Below are positions 8,184-19,850 of a stretch of DNA of 64,000 bases, one piece after another. Under the pieces are notes generated by a model that worked only from the letters and a program-made list of their open reading frames with translations, was not told the DNA's origin and did not search any database. A program made the position numbers and the translations under genes. Where the stretch lies: positions 7,580,501 to 7,644,500 of the forward strand of contig NZ_CP012670.1 in NCBI RefSeq assembly GCF_004135735.1, in the 5' to 3' direction. This DNA is from Sorangium cellulosum (GTDB taxonomy: Bacteria; Myxococcota_A; Polyangia; Polyangiales; Polyangiaceae). Within the stretch, counting starts at the first letter, position 1. Each line of letters opens with the position of its first letter.

Positions 8184-9515
8184 ATGATCTCCTGGTTGCG
8201 CGTGGGTCTGTCGGCGATGCTCGCGGGCCTGTGCGCCTGCGCGAGCACGCCCGTGCAGTGGCCCTCGCCAGACGGGCAGCCGAAGCTCCCGCCGGCGCGA
8301 GAGATCAACCCCGTCGCGCGGCCGGACGCGGCGCACGTCACCGCGATCGTGGGGGCGACCCTGATCGACGGCCGCGGCGGGCCGCCCGTGCGGGACGCCA
8401 TCGTCGTGGTCCGCGGCGAGCGCATCGTCGCCGCGGGCGCGCGCGGCGACACGGCCGTCCCGGCCGGCGCGGAGGTCGTGCGCGGCGCAGGGCTCTCGGT
8501 CCTGCCCGGCCTCATCGACGCGCACTTCCACCTCGGCGACGATGACGGGCTGCCGGGCCTCGTCCTGCAGCGCGGCGTGACGTCGCTGCGCGAGCCGGGG
8601 CACTGGATCGAGGCGTACGACGCCGCGCGCCGGCTCGGCCCGGTGCCGCGGCTCTTCTTGATGGGGCCGCTGCTCGACGGGCCCGCCCCGGCGTACCCGG
8701 AGAGCGCCATGATCGTGCGCGACGCGGCCGAGGCGCGCTGGGCCGTCGATCGGCTGGTCGAGCGTGGGGCCTCGGGGATCAAGGCGTATTTCCGCCTGCC
8801 GCTCGGGACCGTCGAGGCCGTGATCCAGGCCGCGCACGCGCGCGGCGTGGTCGCCACCGCGCACCTCGAGGCGGTGGACGCCGCGGCGGCGATCCGCGCC
8901 GGGATCGACGGGATCGAGCACATCACCTCGCTGGGCACCGCGCTCGTGCCGCCGCGCGAGGCGGAGCGTTACCGGCAGGCGGTGATCGCCGACAACACGG
9001 CGCGGTTTCAGGGGCGTTATCAGCTCTTTCGCGGCATCTCCCTGGAAGCCCCCCGGACCGCGCAGCTGCTCGGGCTGCTCGCGCTGCGCGGCACCTTCCT
9101 GGCCCCTACCCTCGCCGTCTTCGAGCGCCGCGCCGGCGACGAGGGCGCGACCGAGGCCGAGGTGCGCGGCTTCGAGAACATGATGAGGCTCGTCGGCAAG
9201 GCGCGCCGCGCCGGCGTGCGGGTGGTCGTGGGCTCGCACGGCGCGGCGCCGGGCGCCGAGCGGGGGTGGGCGTACCAGCGCGAGATGGAGCTGCTCGTCG
9301 AGAGCGGCCTCTCGCCCATGGAGACCCTCGTCGCCGGCACGCTGGAGAACGCCAGGTTCTTCCGCATCGACGACCGGCTCGGCAGCGTGGAGCCGGGCAA
9401 GCTCGCCGACCTCGTGCTGGTCGAGGGCGACCCGCTCGCGGAGTTCGGCGCGATGCGCCGGGTGAAGCAGGTCATGTTGAACGGGCGATGGGTCACCGCC
9501 CTTCAGGGCGACTGA
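8184..9515 (+). CDS. amidohydrolase family lipoprotein (imidazolonepropionase-like)
   Basis: 443 residues. Signal peptide with lipobox LCAC (residues 14-20), so probably an envelope enzyme. The metal-dependent hydrolase barrel has DAHFHL (H114, H116), IKAYFRLP for the bridging-lysine region, TAHLEAVD and IEHITS for later histidines, and a C-terminal PGKLADLVLVEGDPL segment typical of the family. The strand-8 position, where the family usually has GTD, reads VVVGSHG (His352), so the usual catalytic Asp appears changed. The substrate cannot be predicted. ATG 8184 was chosen because GGGAGGCC lies 5-12 bp upstream and the signal peptide starts there; an in-frame ATG at 7992 would add a poorly composed leader. 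Confidence 0.85.
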   Translation: MISWLRVGLSAMLAGLCACASTPVQWPSPDGQPKLPPAREINPVARPDAAHVTAIVGATLIDGRGGPPVRDAIVVVRGERIVAAGARGDTAVPAGAEVVRGAGLSVLPGLIDAHFHLGDDDGLPGLVLQRGVTSLREPGHWIEAYDAARRLGPVPRLFLMGPLLDGPAPAYPESAMIVRDAAEARWAVDRLVERGASGIKAYFRLPLGTVEAVIQAAHARGVVATAHLEAVDAAAAIRAGIDGIEHITSLGTALVPPREAERYRQAVIADNTARFQGRYQLFRGISLEAPRTAQLLGLLALRGTFLAPTLAVFERRAGDEGATEAEVRGFENMMRLVGKARRAGVRVVVGSHGAAPGAERGWAYQREMELLVESGLSPMETLVAGTLENARFFRIDDRLGSVEPGKLADLVLVEGDPLAEFGAMRRVKQVMLNGRWVTALQGD

Positions 9516-9537
9516 GCCCGAGGCGGACGCGGGGGGT

Positions 9538-9590
9538 GGGATGGCGCCCGCGGAGGGCGGGATGGCGCGCGCGGGGGAGTGGGATGGCGC
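9538..9590 (+). repeat. three short direct repeats GGGATGGCGC
   Basis: GGGATGGCGC occurs at 9538-9547, 9559-9568 and 9581-9590, with 21-22 bp spacing, in the gap between two convergent genes. Confidence 0.7.
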
Positions 9591-9611
9591 GCCGCGCGGT
9601 GACCGCGCGGC
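9591..9611. terminator. GC-rich palindrome between convergent genes, possible bidirectional terminator
   Basis: GCCGCGCGGT / ACCGCGCGGC around a single central base. It sits just before the stop of the GH94 gene and after the amidohydrolase stop. No T-run follows, so it is not a canonical intrinsic terminator. Confidence 0.4.
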
Positions 9612-9620
9612 GGCGGGGCC

Positions 9621-12062
9621 TCAGCCCATCTCGACCTCGACCTTGACGGTCGCGCCGGCCGGGGCCAGCGGGATCACGTTGCCCGCGACGGGCTTGCCGC
9701 CCACGACGAGCTTCTTGACGCCCTTGCACACGCCCGAGTTCTTGACGCTGATCTCGTAGGTCGCCCCGCGGAACCGGCGGCTGATGGAGAAGCTCTTCCA
9801 CGCCTTCGGCACGCAGGGATCCAGCCGGAGGCCGTCGTACTGGGGCTGCACGCCCAGGATGCCCTGGCTGACGGACACGAACGTCCAGGCCGCCGTGCCG
9901 GTGAGCCAGGCGTTCTTGGCCTCGCCGAAGACCGGGGCGTCCTTGCCCGCGATCATCTGCGCATAGACGTAGGGCTCGGCGCGGTAGGTCTCGATCTGGC
10001 TCTCCTTGGCCGACGGACAGATGGAGAGATAGTACTCCAGCGCGCGCTCGCCCTCGCCGAGGAGACACCAGCCCAGGTGGATCCAGGTGTTGTTGTGGCA
10101 GAAGATGCCGGCGTTCTCCTTCACGCCCGGCGGATACGAGGTGACCTCCCCGAGCTCGAGGTGGTAGGTCGAGTACGCCGGCTGCTGCAGCACGATGCCG
10201 TTCTTCGTGTAGAGGTGCTTGTGCACGCTCTCCAGCGCCTGCCTGGCGCGGCCGTTGTCCGCGCCGGCCCCGCCCAGCACGCACCAGCCCTGGCTCTCGA
10301 TGAAGATCTTGCCCTCCTCGTTCTCCTTGCTCCCGACCGGCCGGCTCTCGGCGTCATAGGCGCGGCGGTACCACTCGCCGTCCCACGCCTCCTTCTCGAC
10401 CACGGCCAGCATCTCGGCGTGGTGCCCGCGCATGCGATCCGCGTCGGACTTCTGGCCGAGCCAGTCGTACAGGGCGGCCATCTCGCGGCTCGCGTAGAGG
10501 AACAGGCCCGCGATCATCACCGACTCGGCCTTCGAGTCCTTCACGTCGCCCGCCGTCTGGAAGCTCTCGTTGGGCTCGGTGCTGAAGCAGTTCAGGTTCA
10601 AACAGTCGTTCCAGTCGGCGTGGCCGATGAGCGGCAGCCCGTGCGGGCCCCGCTTCTTCATCGTGTACGCAATCGACGTCTCCAGGTGGTGCAGGAGATC
10701 CTCCTTCGAGCCCGGCTTGTCGGCGTAGCCCACCGACTCCTTGAGGATGCTCTTGTCGCCCGTCTCCTTGATGTAGGCGCACGTGGAGAGGATGAGCCAC
10801 AGGTGATCGTCGTAGAAGTCGCCGCCGATGTCGGCGTTCCCCTTCTTCGTCAGCGGCTGGTACTGGTGGTAGCAGGTGCCGTCGCTGAGCTGGGTGGCGG
10901 CGATGTCGAGGATGCGCTGGCGGGCGCGCTCGGGGATGAGGTGCACGAAGCCCAGGAGATCCTGGTTCGAGTCGCGGAAGCCCATGCCCCGGCCGATGCC
11001 GGTCTCGTACATGCTGGCCGACCGCGACAGGTTGAAGGTCGCCATGCACTGGTACTGGTTCCAGGTGTTGAGCATGCGCCGGGCGTGCTCGTCCGGGCAG
11101 TCGGCCTGGAAGTTCGCGAGCAGCCCCGCCCAGTCCGCCTTGAGCTGGGCGAAGGCGCCGTCCACGACGCCGGGCGCCGAGTACTTGGCCAGGATCTCCT
11201 TGCCCTTCTGCTTGTTCATGACGAACGGGGCCTTGAACTTGGGCAGATCCCCCTGGTCCACGTACGAGAGCACGAAGCTCAGCGTCTCGCTCTCGCCGGG
11301 CGCGAGCGAGAGGCTCACCTGGTGGCTGCCGATGGGGTTCCAGCCGAACGCCTTGGAGCCCGTCGCCTTGCCCCGGAGCGGCACCTGGGCCTCGTGCAGG
11401 CCGTGGTGCACGCTGCCGCAGAACGCGTCGCGGCTCGTGTCGAACCCGTCGATGGCCCGCGTGCACGCGAAGAGCGTGTAGTGGGAGCGGCGCTCGCGGT
11501 ACTCGGTCTTGTGATAGATGGCGCTCCCCTCGACCTCCACCTCGCCGATGGAGTAGGTGCGCTGGTAGTTCGTCATGTCGTTGAGGGCCTCGAAGAAGCA
11601 GAACTCCTGGAAGGAGAAGAGCTGGAGGTCCTTCTTCGAGCCGCTCTTGTTCGTGACCCGGGTGCGCCAGATCTCCACGTTCTCGCCGGGCACGATGAAG
11701 AAGAGCACCTCCACCTCGACGCCGTTCTTCTCGCCCGTGATCTTCGTGTAGCCGAGCCCGTGGCGGCACTCGTACCGATCCAGCGCCGTCTTGAGCGGCT
11801 TCCACATCGGATTCCACACGACGCCGCCGTCGTTCACGTACAGGTAGCGCCCACCGAGATCCATGGGCGCGTTGTTGTAGCGATAGCGGGTCAGCCGGCG
11901 CAGCTTGGCGTCCTTCCAGAACGTGTAGCCGCCCGCCGTGTTGGTGCAGAGGCCGAACATCTCGTCCGAGCCCAGGTAGTTGAGCCAGGGCAGCGGCGTG
12001 TCGGGCCGGGTGATGACGTATTCGCGGCTCTCGTCGTCGAAGTGGCCGTACGGATTGCTCAT
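9621..12062 (-). CDS. GH94 cellobiose phosphorylase
   Basis: 813 residues. Phosphorolysis of cellobiose to glucose 1-phosphate and glucose in the cytoplasm is the expected reaction. The N-terminus YGHFDDESREYVITRPDTPL followed by PWLNYLG and GGYTFWKDAKLRRLTRYRYN is the typical opening of cellobiose phosphorylases. The (alpha/alpha)6 barrel carries HADWNDCLNL, with the catalytic acid at Asp486. Length equals that of characterised cellobiose phosphorylases (about 810). There is no signal peptide. A transporter or cellulase is not adjacent. Chitobiose or laminaribiose specificity cannot be excluded by eye, but the start and length favour cellobiose. Confidence 0.88.
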   Translation of the reverse strand: MSNPYGHFDDESREYVITRPDTPLPWLNYLGSDEMFGLCTNTAGGYTFWKDAKLRRLTRYRYNNAPMDLGGRYLYVNDGGVVWNPMWKPLKTALDRYECRHGLGYTKITGEKNGVEVEVLFFIVPGENVEIWRTRVTNKSGSKKDLQLFSFQEFCFFEALNDMTNYQRTYSIGEVEVEGSAIYHKTEYRERRSHYTLFACTRAIDGFDTSRDAFCGSVHHGLHEAQVPLRGKATGSKAFGWNPIGSHQVSLSLAPGESETLSFVLSYVDQGDLPKFKAPFVMNKQKGKEILAKYSAPGVVDGAFAQLKADWAGLLANFQADCPDEHARRMLNTWNQYQCMATFNLSRSASMYETGIGRGMGFRDSNQDLLGFVHLIPERARQRILDIAATQLSDGTCYHQYQPLTKKGNADIGGDFYDDHLWLILSTCAYIKETGDKSILKESVGYADKPGSKEDLLHHLETSIAYTMKKRGPHGLPLIGHADWNDCLNLNCFSTEPNESFQTAGDVKDSKAESVMIAGLFLYASREMAALYDWLGQKSDADRMRGHHAEMLAVVEKEAWDGEWYRRAYDAESRPVGSKENEEGKIFIESQGWCVLGGAGADNGRARQALESVHKHLYTKNGIVLQQPAYSTYHLELGEVTSYPPGVKENAGIFCHNNTWIHLGWCLLGEGERALEYYLSICPSAKESQIETYRAEPYVYAQMIAGKDAPVFGEAKNAWLTGTAAWTFVSVSQGILGVQPQYDGLRLDPCVPKAWKSFSISRRFRGATYEISVKNSGVCKGVKKLVVGGKPVAGNVIPLAPAGATVKVEVEMG

Positions 12063-12149
12063 GGACGCGCGGTCTCCGTGGATCGGGGGAAGCGGTGTAA
12101 CCGGATCGAGAAGGAAGCGTCTTCCTCTCGGCCGACAGAAGACGGACAG

Positions 12150-12182
12150 AAAAAAACCCGGAGGCGGCGCTGCCCCGGGTTT
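12150..12182 (-). terminator. Rho-independent terminator of the CHAP/NlpC-like gene
   Basis: On the minus strand the stem AAACCCGG / CCGGGTTT (12175-12182 with 12154-12161) is followed by a run of Ts (complement of the A-run at 12150-12156). It separates the gene ending at 12373 from the GH94 gene. Confidence 0.75.
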
Positions 12183-12277
12183 CAGAAGCCGAAGACTGGT
12201 GGGCCTGGGGCCTCCGAGCGAGCTCAGAGGGCCGCCACTCTAGCCCCCGCGCCCCGCCCTTGTCAACCGGGCCTGGG

Positions 12278-12319
12278 GGACACGGCCCGTCCCCCGCCCC
12301 GCGCGGCGAGCGCCTCTCC
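12278..12319. repeat. dispersed 42-bp repeat, copy 1
   Basis: Starts GGACACGGCCCGT and ends CCTCTCC. By hand count about 37 of 42 bases match 28566-28607, without gaps. Each copy lies just past the 3' end of a gene. Confidence 0.55.
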
Positions 12320-12372
12320 CTGGGCCTCCCCCATCGACGCAGGACCGGGAGTGGCCCCGGGCGACAACGTCG

Positions 12373-13110
12373 CTAGCGCTCCCGGAGCGCCAGCCGGCCG
12401 ATGGCCACCTGACGGAGCGTGGTCGGGTAGTAGACCGTGGTGGCGGCCATGCTCCAGGTGTGCCCGACGACGGTATCCGACCGGTCCACGTAGATGCGCA
12501 TCGAGCCGAAGCCCGCGCCGGAGGACCATCGGCCGCCCGACCGCCTCCTGGAGTCCGACGTGCCGTGATGGTAGTTCGTCGAGTCGACCACGAACACCTC
12601 GTACTGGGTCGTGCCCACGACATAAGGCGGCATCGGGAACCGGCGCTTCGGCGCCCGGCGAAGGATCGCGACATGCCCCGAGGACGACGCGCTCTCGGGA
12701 TAACGGAGGGCGAGGATGTCGCCGGCGCGCGCGTCCTCGGGGCTCTCGATCCGCTCGAAGCCGTCCTCCGCGAGGATGGCGTCGTGGTAGGTGGCGGCGT
12801 TCGGGCTCGCGCTGTCCAGCCAGTCTTCAAAGGTGTCTGCGCTCCAGCCATAGCTCCGCTTGAGCAGCGCCGTCAGGAAGGTCGCGCACTGCGTCCGGTT
12901 CGCATAACGCCTCGCGCCGGCCACGCCAGCCCACGTGATGAAGGGGCGCGAGCCGTACTCGTTGTCCTCAGGAGCGATGTTGTCGACGAGGCGCTCCGCC
13001 CAGGTGAGATGGGCGGTGGGCTGCGCCGCCGCCGGACGCGGCGCGATCCACGCGAGGCCAGAGAGGATGAGACAGGCGACCCCCAACGGACGACGACGGA
13101 CACTCGCCAT
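12373..13110 (-). CDS. secreted CHAP/NlpC-P60-like cysteine hydrolase
   Basis: 245 residues with an N-terminal signal peptide (residues 7-29, ending PAAAQP). The fold signature of papain-like peptidoglycan amidases or endopeptidases is suggested by NRTQCATFL (Cys75, start of a helix), AGDILALRYPES (residues 129-140), SGHVAIL (His146) and VFVVDST (Asp176). Overall similarity to named CHAP or NlpC/P60 families is weak, so the role in cell-wall turnover is inference. ATG 13110 was preferred over ATG 13125 because GGTGG precedes it. An intrinsic terminator follows at 12150-12182, so it is probably transcribed alone. Confidence 0.65.
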   Translation of the reverse strand: MASVRRRPLGVACLILSGLAWIAPRPAAAQPTAHLTWAERLVDNIAPEDNEYGSRPFITWAGVAGARRYANRTQCATFLTALLKRSYGWSADTFEDWLDSASPNAATYHDAILAEDGFERIESPEDARAGDILALRYPESASSSGHVAILRRAPKRRFPMPPYVVGTTQYEVFVVDSTNYHHGTSDSRRRSGGRWSSGAGFGSMRIYVDRSDTVVGHTWSMAATTVYYPTTLRQVAIGRLALRER

Positions 13111-13482
13111 GATCCACCACACCATGCGATGAGTTGCTCGGACCGGCGCGTCGCTCTCAGCGCGCGTATTCCCGTGGTGTATTAACCATCGTGACGAGAC
13201 ACCGATCAATACAAATTTGCACCACCAAGGTTTTTGGGGCGCCGCTTGTCCCACAGACACACAGGCAGACAGGCATCATCAGGTGTCATGGCGCGCGGCC
13301 CGGCGCGACACCGCGACAGGATGCGCGCCGGCGCGGCGGAAAGCGGGCGATCTCGAGTGGAGGCCCGTGTTAACCTGGCCTGTTGTCCTGGCGCACGCGC
13401 GGCGCAGTGAGCCGCGCGCCGGGAGGCGGGGAGCGCCGCGGGGACCGGGCGCCCGGCGCGCCGGCCCACGGGCTCGGGGCGG
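13111..13482. other. 372-bp intergenic region with an AT-rich patch
   Basis: No supported gene. The most AT-rich part (about 13195-13245) lies 90-130 bp upstream of the minus-strand gene starting at 13110 and is the likely promoter area. I cannot assign hexamers with confidence. Confidence 0.4.
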
Positions 13483-13992
13483 TCACTTCGCCGTCTTGAT
13501 CCGGAACTCAACGCGCCGGTTCATGGCGCGGCAGCCCTCGTCGTTCGTGAAGCAGACCGGCGCGGCGGCGCCGTAGCCCGGCGCCGTCATCGGCGTCGTG
13601 ACGCCGCGCTGGACGAGGTAGCGGACCACGGCGTTCGCCCGGCGCTCGGACAGCTTGATGTTGTGCTCCACCGAGCCCTGGTTGTCGGTGTGCCCCTCGA
13701 CCGTGAGCGCGATGATCTCGGGGTGCGTCCGCAGGATGTTCGCCACCGCGTCGAGGACCGGGAACGACTCGGGGCGGATCTCGTCCTTGTCGAGATCGTA
13801 GAAGATCGGCCGGGCGATCTTGATGCGATCCCCCTCGATGACCGCATCGGCGGGCGCCGCCGGCTGCGGGGGCGGCGGGGGCGGCGGGGGCGGCTGGGCG
13901 GTCATCGCCGCCGTCGTCTCGACCTTCGCCGACCCGCACCCCGCCGCAAGGCCGCCCATCACCACAAGCCAGATCGCCCGGTTCACTCGCAT
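13483..13992 (-). CDS. OmpA-family peptidoglycan-associated lipoprotein
   Basis: 169 residues. Lipoprotein signal with lipobox LAAGC (Cys19), a Pro-rich spacer containing nine consecutive prolines (35-43), then an OmpA C-terminal domain. That domain shows PIFYDLDKDEIRPES, VEGHTDNQGS and NIKLSERRANAVVRYL, the residues that bind meso-diaminopimelate in peptidoglycan. It probably tethers the outer membrane to the cell wall, as Pal does. No tol genes are adjacent. The domain ends CRAMNRRVEFRIKTAK, with the usual NRRVEF motif. Confidence 0.9.
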   Translation of the reverse strand: MRVNRAIWLVVMGGLAAGCGSAKVETTAAMTAQPPPPPPPPPQPAAPADAVIEGDRIKIARPIFYDLDKDEIRPESFPVLDAVANILRTHPEIIALTVEGHTDNQGSVEHNIKLSERRANAVVRYLVQRGVTTPMTAPGYGAAAPVCFTNDEGCRAMNRRVEFRIKTAK

Positions 13993-14167
13993 CTCCCTGC
14001 CTCACCGCGCCTCTAGCACGGGGCTCCGCCCGGAAGAAGCGCCCCGGCGAGCGCCGCGGCCCGCGCCGCCACCCCGGCCCGAGGTGGCGCGCCGCGCCGC
14101 CTCGGGCCGAGCACGCCGGGCATGCGGCCTTCGCCGCGTCGATCCAGTATCGTGGCAGCGCTCACGT

Positions 14168-17110
<2,943 letters not shown>

Positions 17111-17126
17111 GGCCCACCCCCCGCGC

Positions 17127-17153
17127 GCGGGCGGCTCGGATGGGGCCGCCCGC
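17127..17153. terminator. hairpin between convergent genes
   Basis: GCGGGCGGC (17127-17135) pairs with GCCGCCCGC (17145-17153) across 9 nt, between the stops of the long Hsp70 gene and the eight-cysteine protein. No T-run, so termination is only suggested. Confidence 0.4.
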
Positions 17154-17176
17154 AGGGAGAGCGCGCCGGGACCTCG

Positions 17177-18124
17177 TCACCGCCGCGCGGGCACGCTCAC
17201 GCTGCCGCCCGCCGACGCCGCCTCGATGCAGGCGTCGAGCTCCGGCGTCTCCCGCCAGCCGCACGCGCCCGAGGCGTCCCGCTCGCACACGCCGAGCTCC
17301 TGATAACACGCGTACTCCTCGCGGAACTCGCACGTGGTGATCACGTCCCTGTCGGCGCAGACCTGCCCGCTGCAGCCGGTCACGATGCAGGGCGCGGGCT
17401 CGCCCCCGCCCCCGCCCCCGCCTCCGCCCCCGCCCAGGCACGCCGCGAGCTCCGGCGTCTCCCGCCACCCGCACGCGCCCGACGCGTCCCGCTCGCACAC
17501 GCCGAGCTCCTGATAACACGCGTACTCTTCACGCCACTCACAGGTGCTCGCCATCGGCTCGTCGGCGCAGATCTGCCCGCTGCAGCCGCTCACGACGCAG
17601 GGCGCGGGCTCGCCCCCGCCCAGGCACGCCGCGAGCTCCGGCGTCTCCCGCCAGCCGCACGCGCCCGACGCGTCGCGCTCGCACACGCCGAGCTCCTGAT
17701 AGCACGCGTACTCCTCGCGCCACTCGCAGTCGGTGACCATGGCCTCGTCGGCGCAAACCTGCCCGCTGCAGCCGCTCACGACGCAGGGCGCGGGCTCGTC
17801 TCCGCCCAGGCACGCCGCGAGCTCCGGCGTCTCCCGCCACCCGCACTCACCCGAGGCGTCGCGCTCGCACACGCCGTGCTTCGCATAACACGCATACTCC
17901 TCCCGCCACTCACAGGTGCTCGCGATGTCCTCGTCGGCGCAGAGCTGCCCGCTGCAGCCGGTCACGACGCAGGCCGTGGGCGCGGGCCCGGGCCCGCCGC
18001 CCCCGGGCCCGCCGCCGCTCGAGTCCGGGACTTGACAGCCTCGGCCCTCGGCGCCGGTGAGCACCGGGACGAGGAGCACGAGCATCGAGAAGACCAACCG
18101 ATGACGCTTGCTGAATCGATCCAT
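17177..18124 (-). CDS. secreted protein with four eight-cysteine-cluster repeats
   Basis: 315 residues. Signal peptide (MDRFSKRHRLVFSMLVLLV onward), a Gly/Pro spacer, then four tandem units starting at residues 52, 114, 176 and 246. Each has eight cysteines in the order CVVSGC, SGQxC, C-EWREEYAC, GVC, GxC, AAC, which is the pattern of eight-cysteine-cluster domains seen in myxobacteria. Two units are 62 residues apart; the last is preceded by an extended poly-Gly linker. The domain probably forms four disulfides outside the cytoplasm; its function is unknown. ATG 18124 has GGAGGG 7 bp upstream. Confidence 0.88.
   Translation of the reverse strand: MDRFSKRHRLVFSMLVLLVPVLTGAEGRGCQVPDSSGGGPGGGGPGPAPTACVVTGCSGQLCADEDIASTCEWREEYACYAKHGVCERDASGECGWRETPELAACLGGDEPAPCVVSGCSGQVCADEAMVTDCEWREEYACYQELGVCERDASGACGWRETPELAACLGGGEPAPCVVSGCSGQICADEPMASTCEWREEYACYQELGVCERDASGACGWRETPELAACLGGGGGGGGGGGEPAPCIVTGCSGQVCADRDVITTCEFREEYACYQELGVCERDASGACGWRETPELDACIEAASAGGSVSVPARR
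17216..17971 (-). repeat. tandem DNA repeat inside the eight-cysteine gene
   Basis: Units begin at 17971, 17785, 17599 and 17389 (minus strand), giving periods of 186, 186 and 210 bp. The extra 24 bp is a GGN-type poly-Gly expansion. Units are nearly identical over long stretches, pointing to recent duplication. Confidence 0.85.
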
Positions 18125-18614
18125 ATCAAGCCCTCCTGGCAAGAATTCGACCGTGCCATCCGGCACGCGCCGGCGCCAGCGCGTCGTGGCTCCCGAGGCC
18201 GGCGGTACATCCACAGGGCGCCCACGTTCCCCCGCTGCCAGCAGCGCTCGCCAGGGAATCGACGCCGTCTTCCATACACCAACCGTTCAGCCCGCGACCG
18301 GACCGCGGTTGCAGGCGCCGCGCACGGTTTGCGGGGAAGAGCGACAGCAGTGACCTGGTGGCTGCACATTCTGGCACAGCGCGGTGTGGCTCGCCGAAGA
18401 ACCGCTGGTTCGACAACGCCGCGCGGACGCCGCCGGCCGTGGATCGTCGCGGGCTGAGCGGCCGGCGCGCGGAGGACGCTATCGCTCCCCTGGTGGGAGC
18501 TGCTGGCGGAAGGCGCTGGAGTTCGACGTCCGCGTCGCGGCGGCCGCGGACGACAGCGCGCCGGGCAGCGGCACCTACATCCGGAGCAGCGAGGGCACCG
18601 CCCGGAGCACCGGC
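18125..18614. other. 490-bp intergenic region without a supported gene
   Basis: Separates two minus-strand genes. It must carry the promoter of the eight-cysteine gene; I see no clear hexamers, hairpins or credible ORF. Confidence 0.45.
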
Positions 18615-19850
18615 TCAGTGCCGGAGCGGCTCGGCTGCGGCTGCCGGCGCGTCGTCGTCCTCGCTGCTCGCTTCCGCACGCTTGACCTCTTCCTCGTACG
18701 CAAGGAGCACGAGGGGCCGAAGGCGCTCGAGGTCCTTCAGACCGGCGATGTACACGCGGCTCTTACCGATGTTCTCGGGCGCGGGCTCGATCTCGAAGCC
18801 CGGGACGAGCGGCGACGCGCGCTCGACGGCAAGGCGCGTCACCACCGCCTTGCGGCGTCCGTCGAAGAAGAGGCGCATGAACCATTTTCTCCGGTTTCCG
18901 ATGTTCAAGCCGAAGTAATTCACCGCATCGAGGTACTGAACCTCAGGCTTGTCCTTCAGCGTCGAATCGGCGCAGATGCGCTGAATAATCTCGAAAGCTT
19001 CGAGCTCTTCGACGGTGGTCACGACGCCCTTACCAACGTCAGGCTGCGACTCCGCTGCCGGCCGCGGAGCAGAAGGCTGCGGCGGCGTCCCGACTGCAGC
19101 AGCGGGCGCCTGATGGACGGGATCGTAGGTTTCCTGCTTTATCGAACGGGTCGCCATTTCGAGGAGCGTCGACTGGATCGCCTTCTTCACAATGGGCACG
19201 AACTTCTCGAGCCTCTTGGCCGTGAGCCTACCAGTTGTGATATTAATTTCATCCAGAAGAAATCGAGTAAACGACTCCGACGGATTCCGGAGAAGCTCAT
19301 TCACGTAACCCGTCACCTTGCCGGTATAAATGATATCCTCGGCGCGCTGCCGCACGAGAGCAGCATCAAAGAACGCCTTCGAGAACGCCTCCAGCGTCTC
19401 GACGTCGCGCTCGGAGAAGGCGAGGACATCGAACTCGAAGAAGGCCTTGGAATCCATGATGTTGGGCTCTTCGAGATCCGTGAAGAAGAGATAGCGGATA
19501 CCGTTTGTAACAACGGCAACCTTCACCGACGGCGTGGCATTAAAATAGCGCTGAAGCTGACCATTGTGAAGGTTCGGCTCGACGTCCGCAGACTTGCACT
19601 CGAAGAACATGATCGGCATACCGTTCAGGTAGATGGCATAATCAACCTTCTCGGATGGGCCGCTCGGGCGCTTCTTGGCAAAATCAGCGATGTACTCGGG
19701 ATGCACCTCCGTCGGGTCGAAGATGTCGTACCCGAGCGCATCCAGGAAGGGGAGGATGAGCGCGTTCTTCGTCGCTTGCTCTCCTCGCGTATTGGGTTGT
19801 CGTCTACGGACGTTCTCGCTCAGGCGGCGGATATTGTCGAGGAGTGCCAT
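18615..19850 (-). CDS. orphan type I restriction HsdR N-terminal-like nuclease domain protein
   Basis: 411 residues. Residues 1-140 resemble the HsdR_N domain (COG4748-like): TRGEQATKNALILPFLDALG, EKVDYAI and MFFECKSADV give the PD-(D/E)xK metal site (Asp70, Glu84, Lys86), followed by QLQRYFNATPSVKVAVVTNG. The middle carries a helical part and a Pro/Ala linker (about 255-280). The C-terminal 130 residues (VQYLDAVNYFGLNIGNRRKWFMRLF) resemble an accessory domain often found at the end of such proteins. No hsdM, hsdS or helicase motor is nearby, so it is not a full restriction system. It is visibly lower in G+C than its neighbours. ATG 19850 has GGAGGGAAT upstream. Confidence 0.85.
   Translation of the reverse strand: MALLDNIRRLSENVRRRQPNTRGEQATKNALILPFLDALGYDIFDPTEVHPEYIADFAKKRPSGPSEKVDYAIYLNGMPIMFFECKSADVEPNLHNGQLQRYFNATPSVKVAVVTNGIRYLFFTDLEEPNIMDSKAFFEFDVLAFSERDVETLEAFSKAFFDAALVRQRAEDIIYTGKVTGYVNELLRNPSESFTRFLLDEINITTGRLTAKRLEKFVPIVKKAIQSTLLEMATRSIKQETYDPVHQAPAAAVGTPPQPSAPRPAAESQPDVGKGVVTTVEELEAFEIIQRICADSTLKDKPEVQYLDAVNYFGLNIGNRRKWFMRLFFDGRRKAVVTRLAVERASPLVPGFEIEPAPENIGKSRVYIAGLKDLERLRPLVLLAYEEEVKRAEASSEDDDAPAAAAEPLRH

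Larger units (their letters stand above)
12063..12372. other. 310-bp intergenic spacer with terminator and dispersed-repeat copy
   Basis: Between two minus-strand genes. It contains the intrinsic terminator at 12150-12182 and one copy of a 42-bp dispersed repeat (12278-12319). The part next to 12062 should hold the promoter of the GH94 gene; no clear hexamers seen. Confidence 0.5.

Noticed and set aside
17216..17971. Regular repeats that could be taken for a CRISPR array
   Set aside because: Units are 186-210 bp, in frame, and code for the eight-cysteine domain; there are no spacers or cas genes.
18360..18400. TGGCAC near GTGTGGC as a possible sigma-54 promoter
   Set aside because: The -12 element TTGC is absent at the right spacing.
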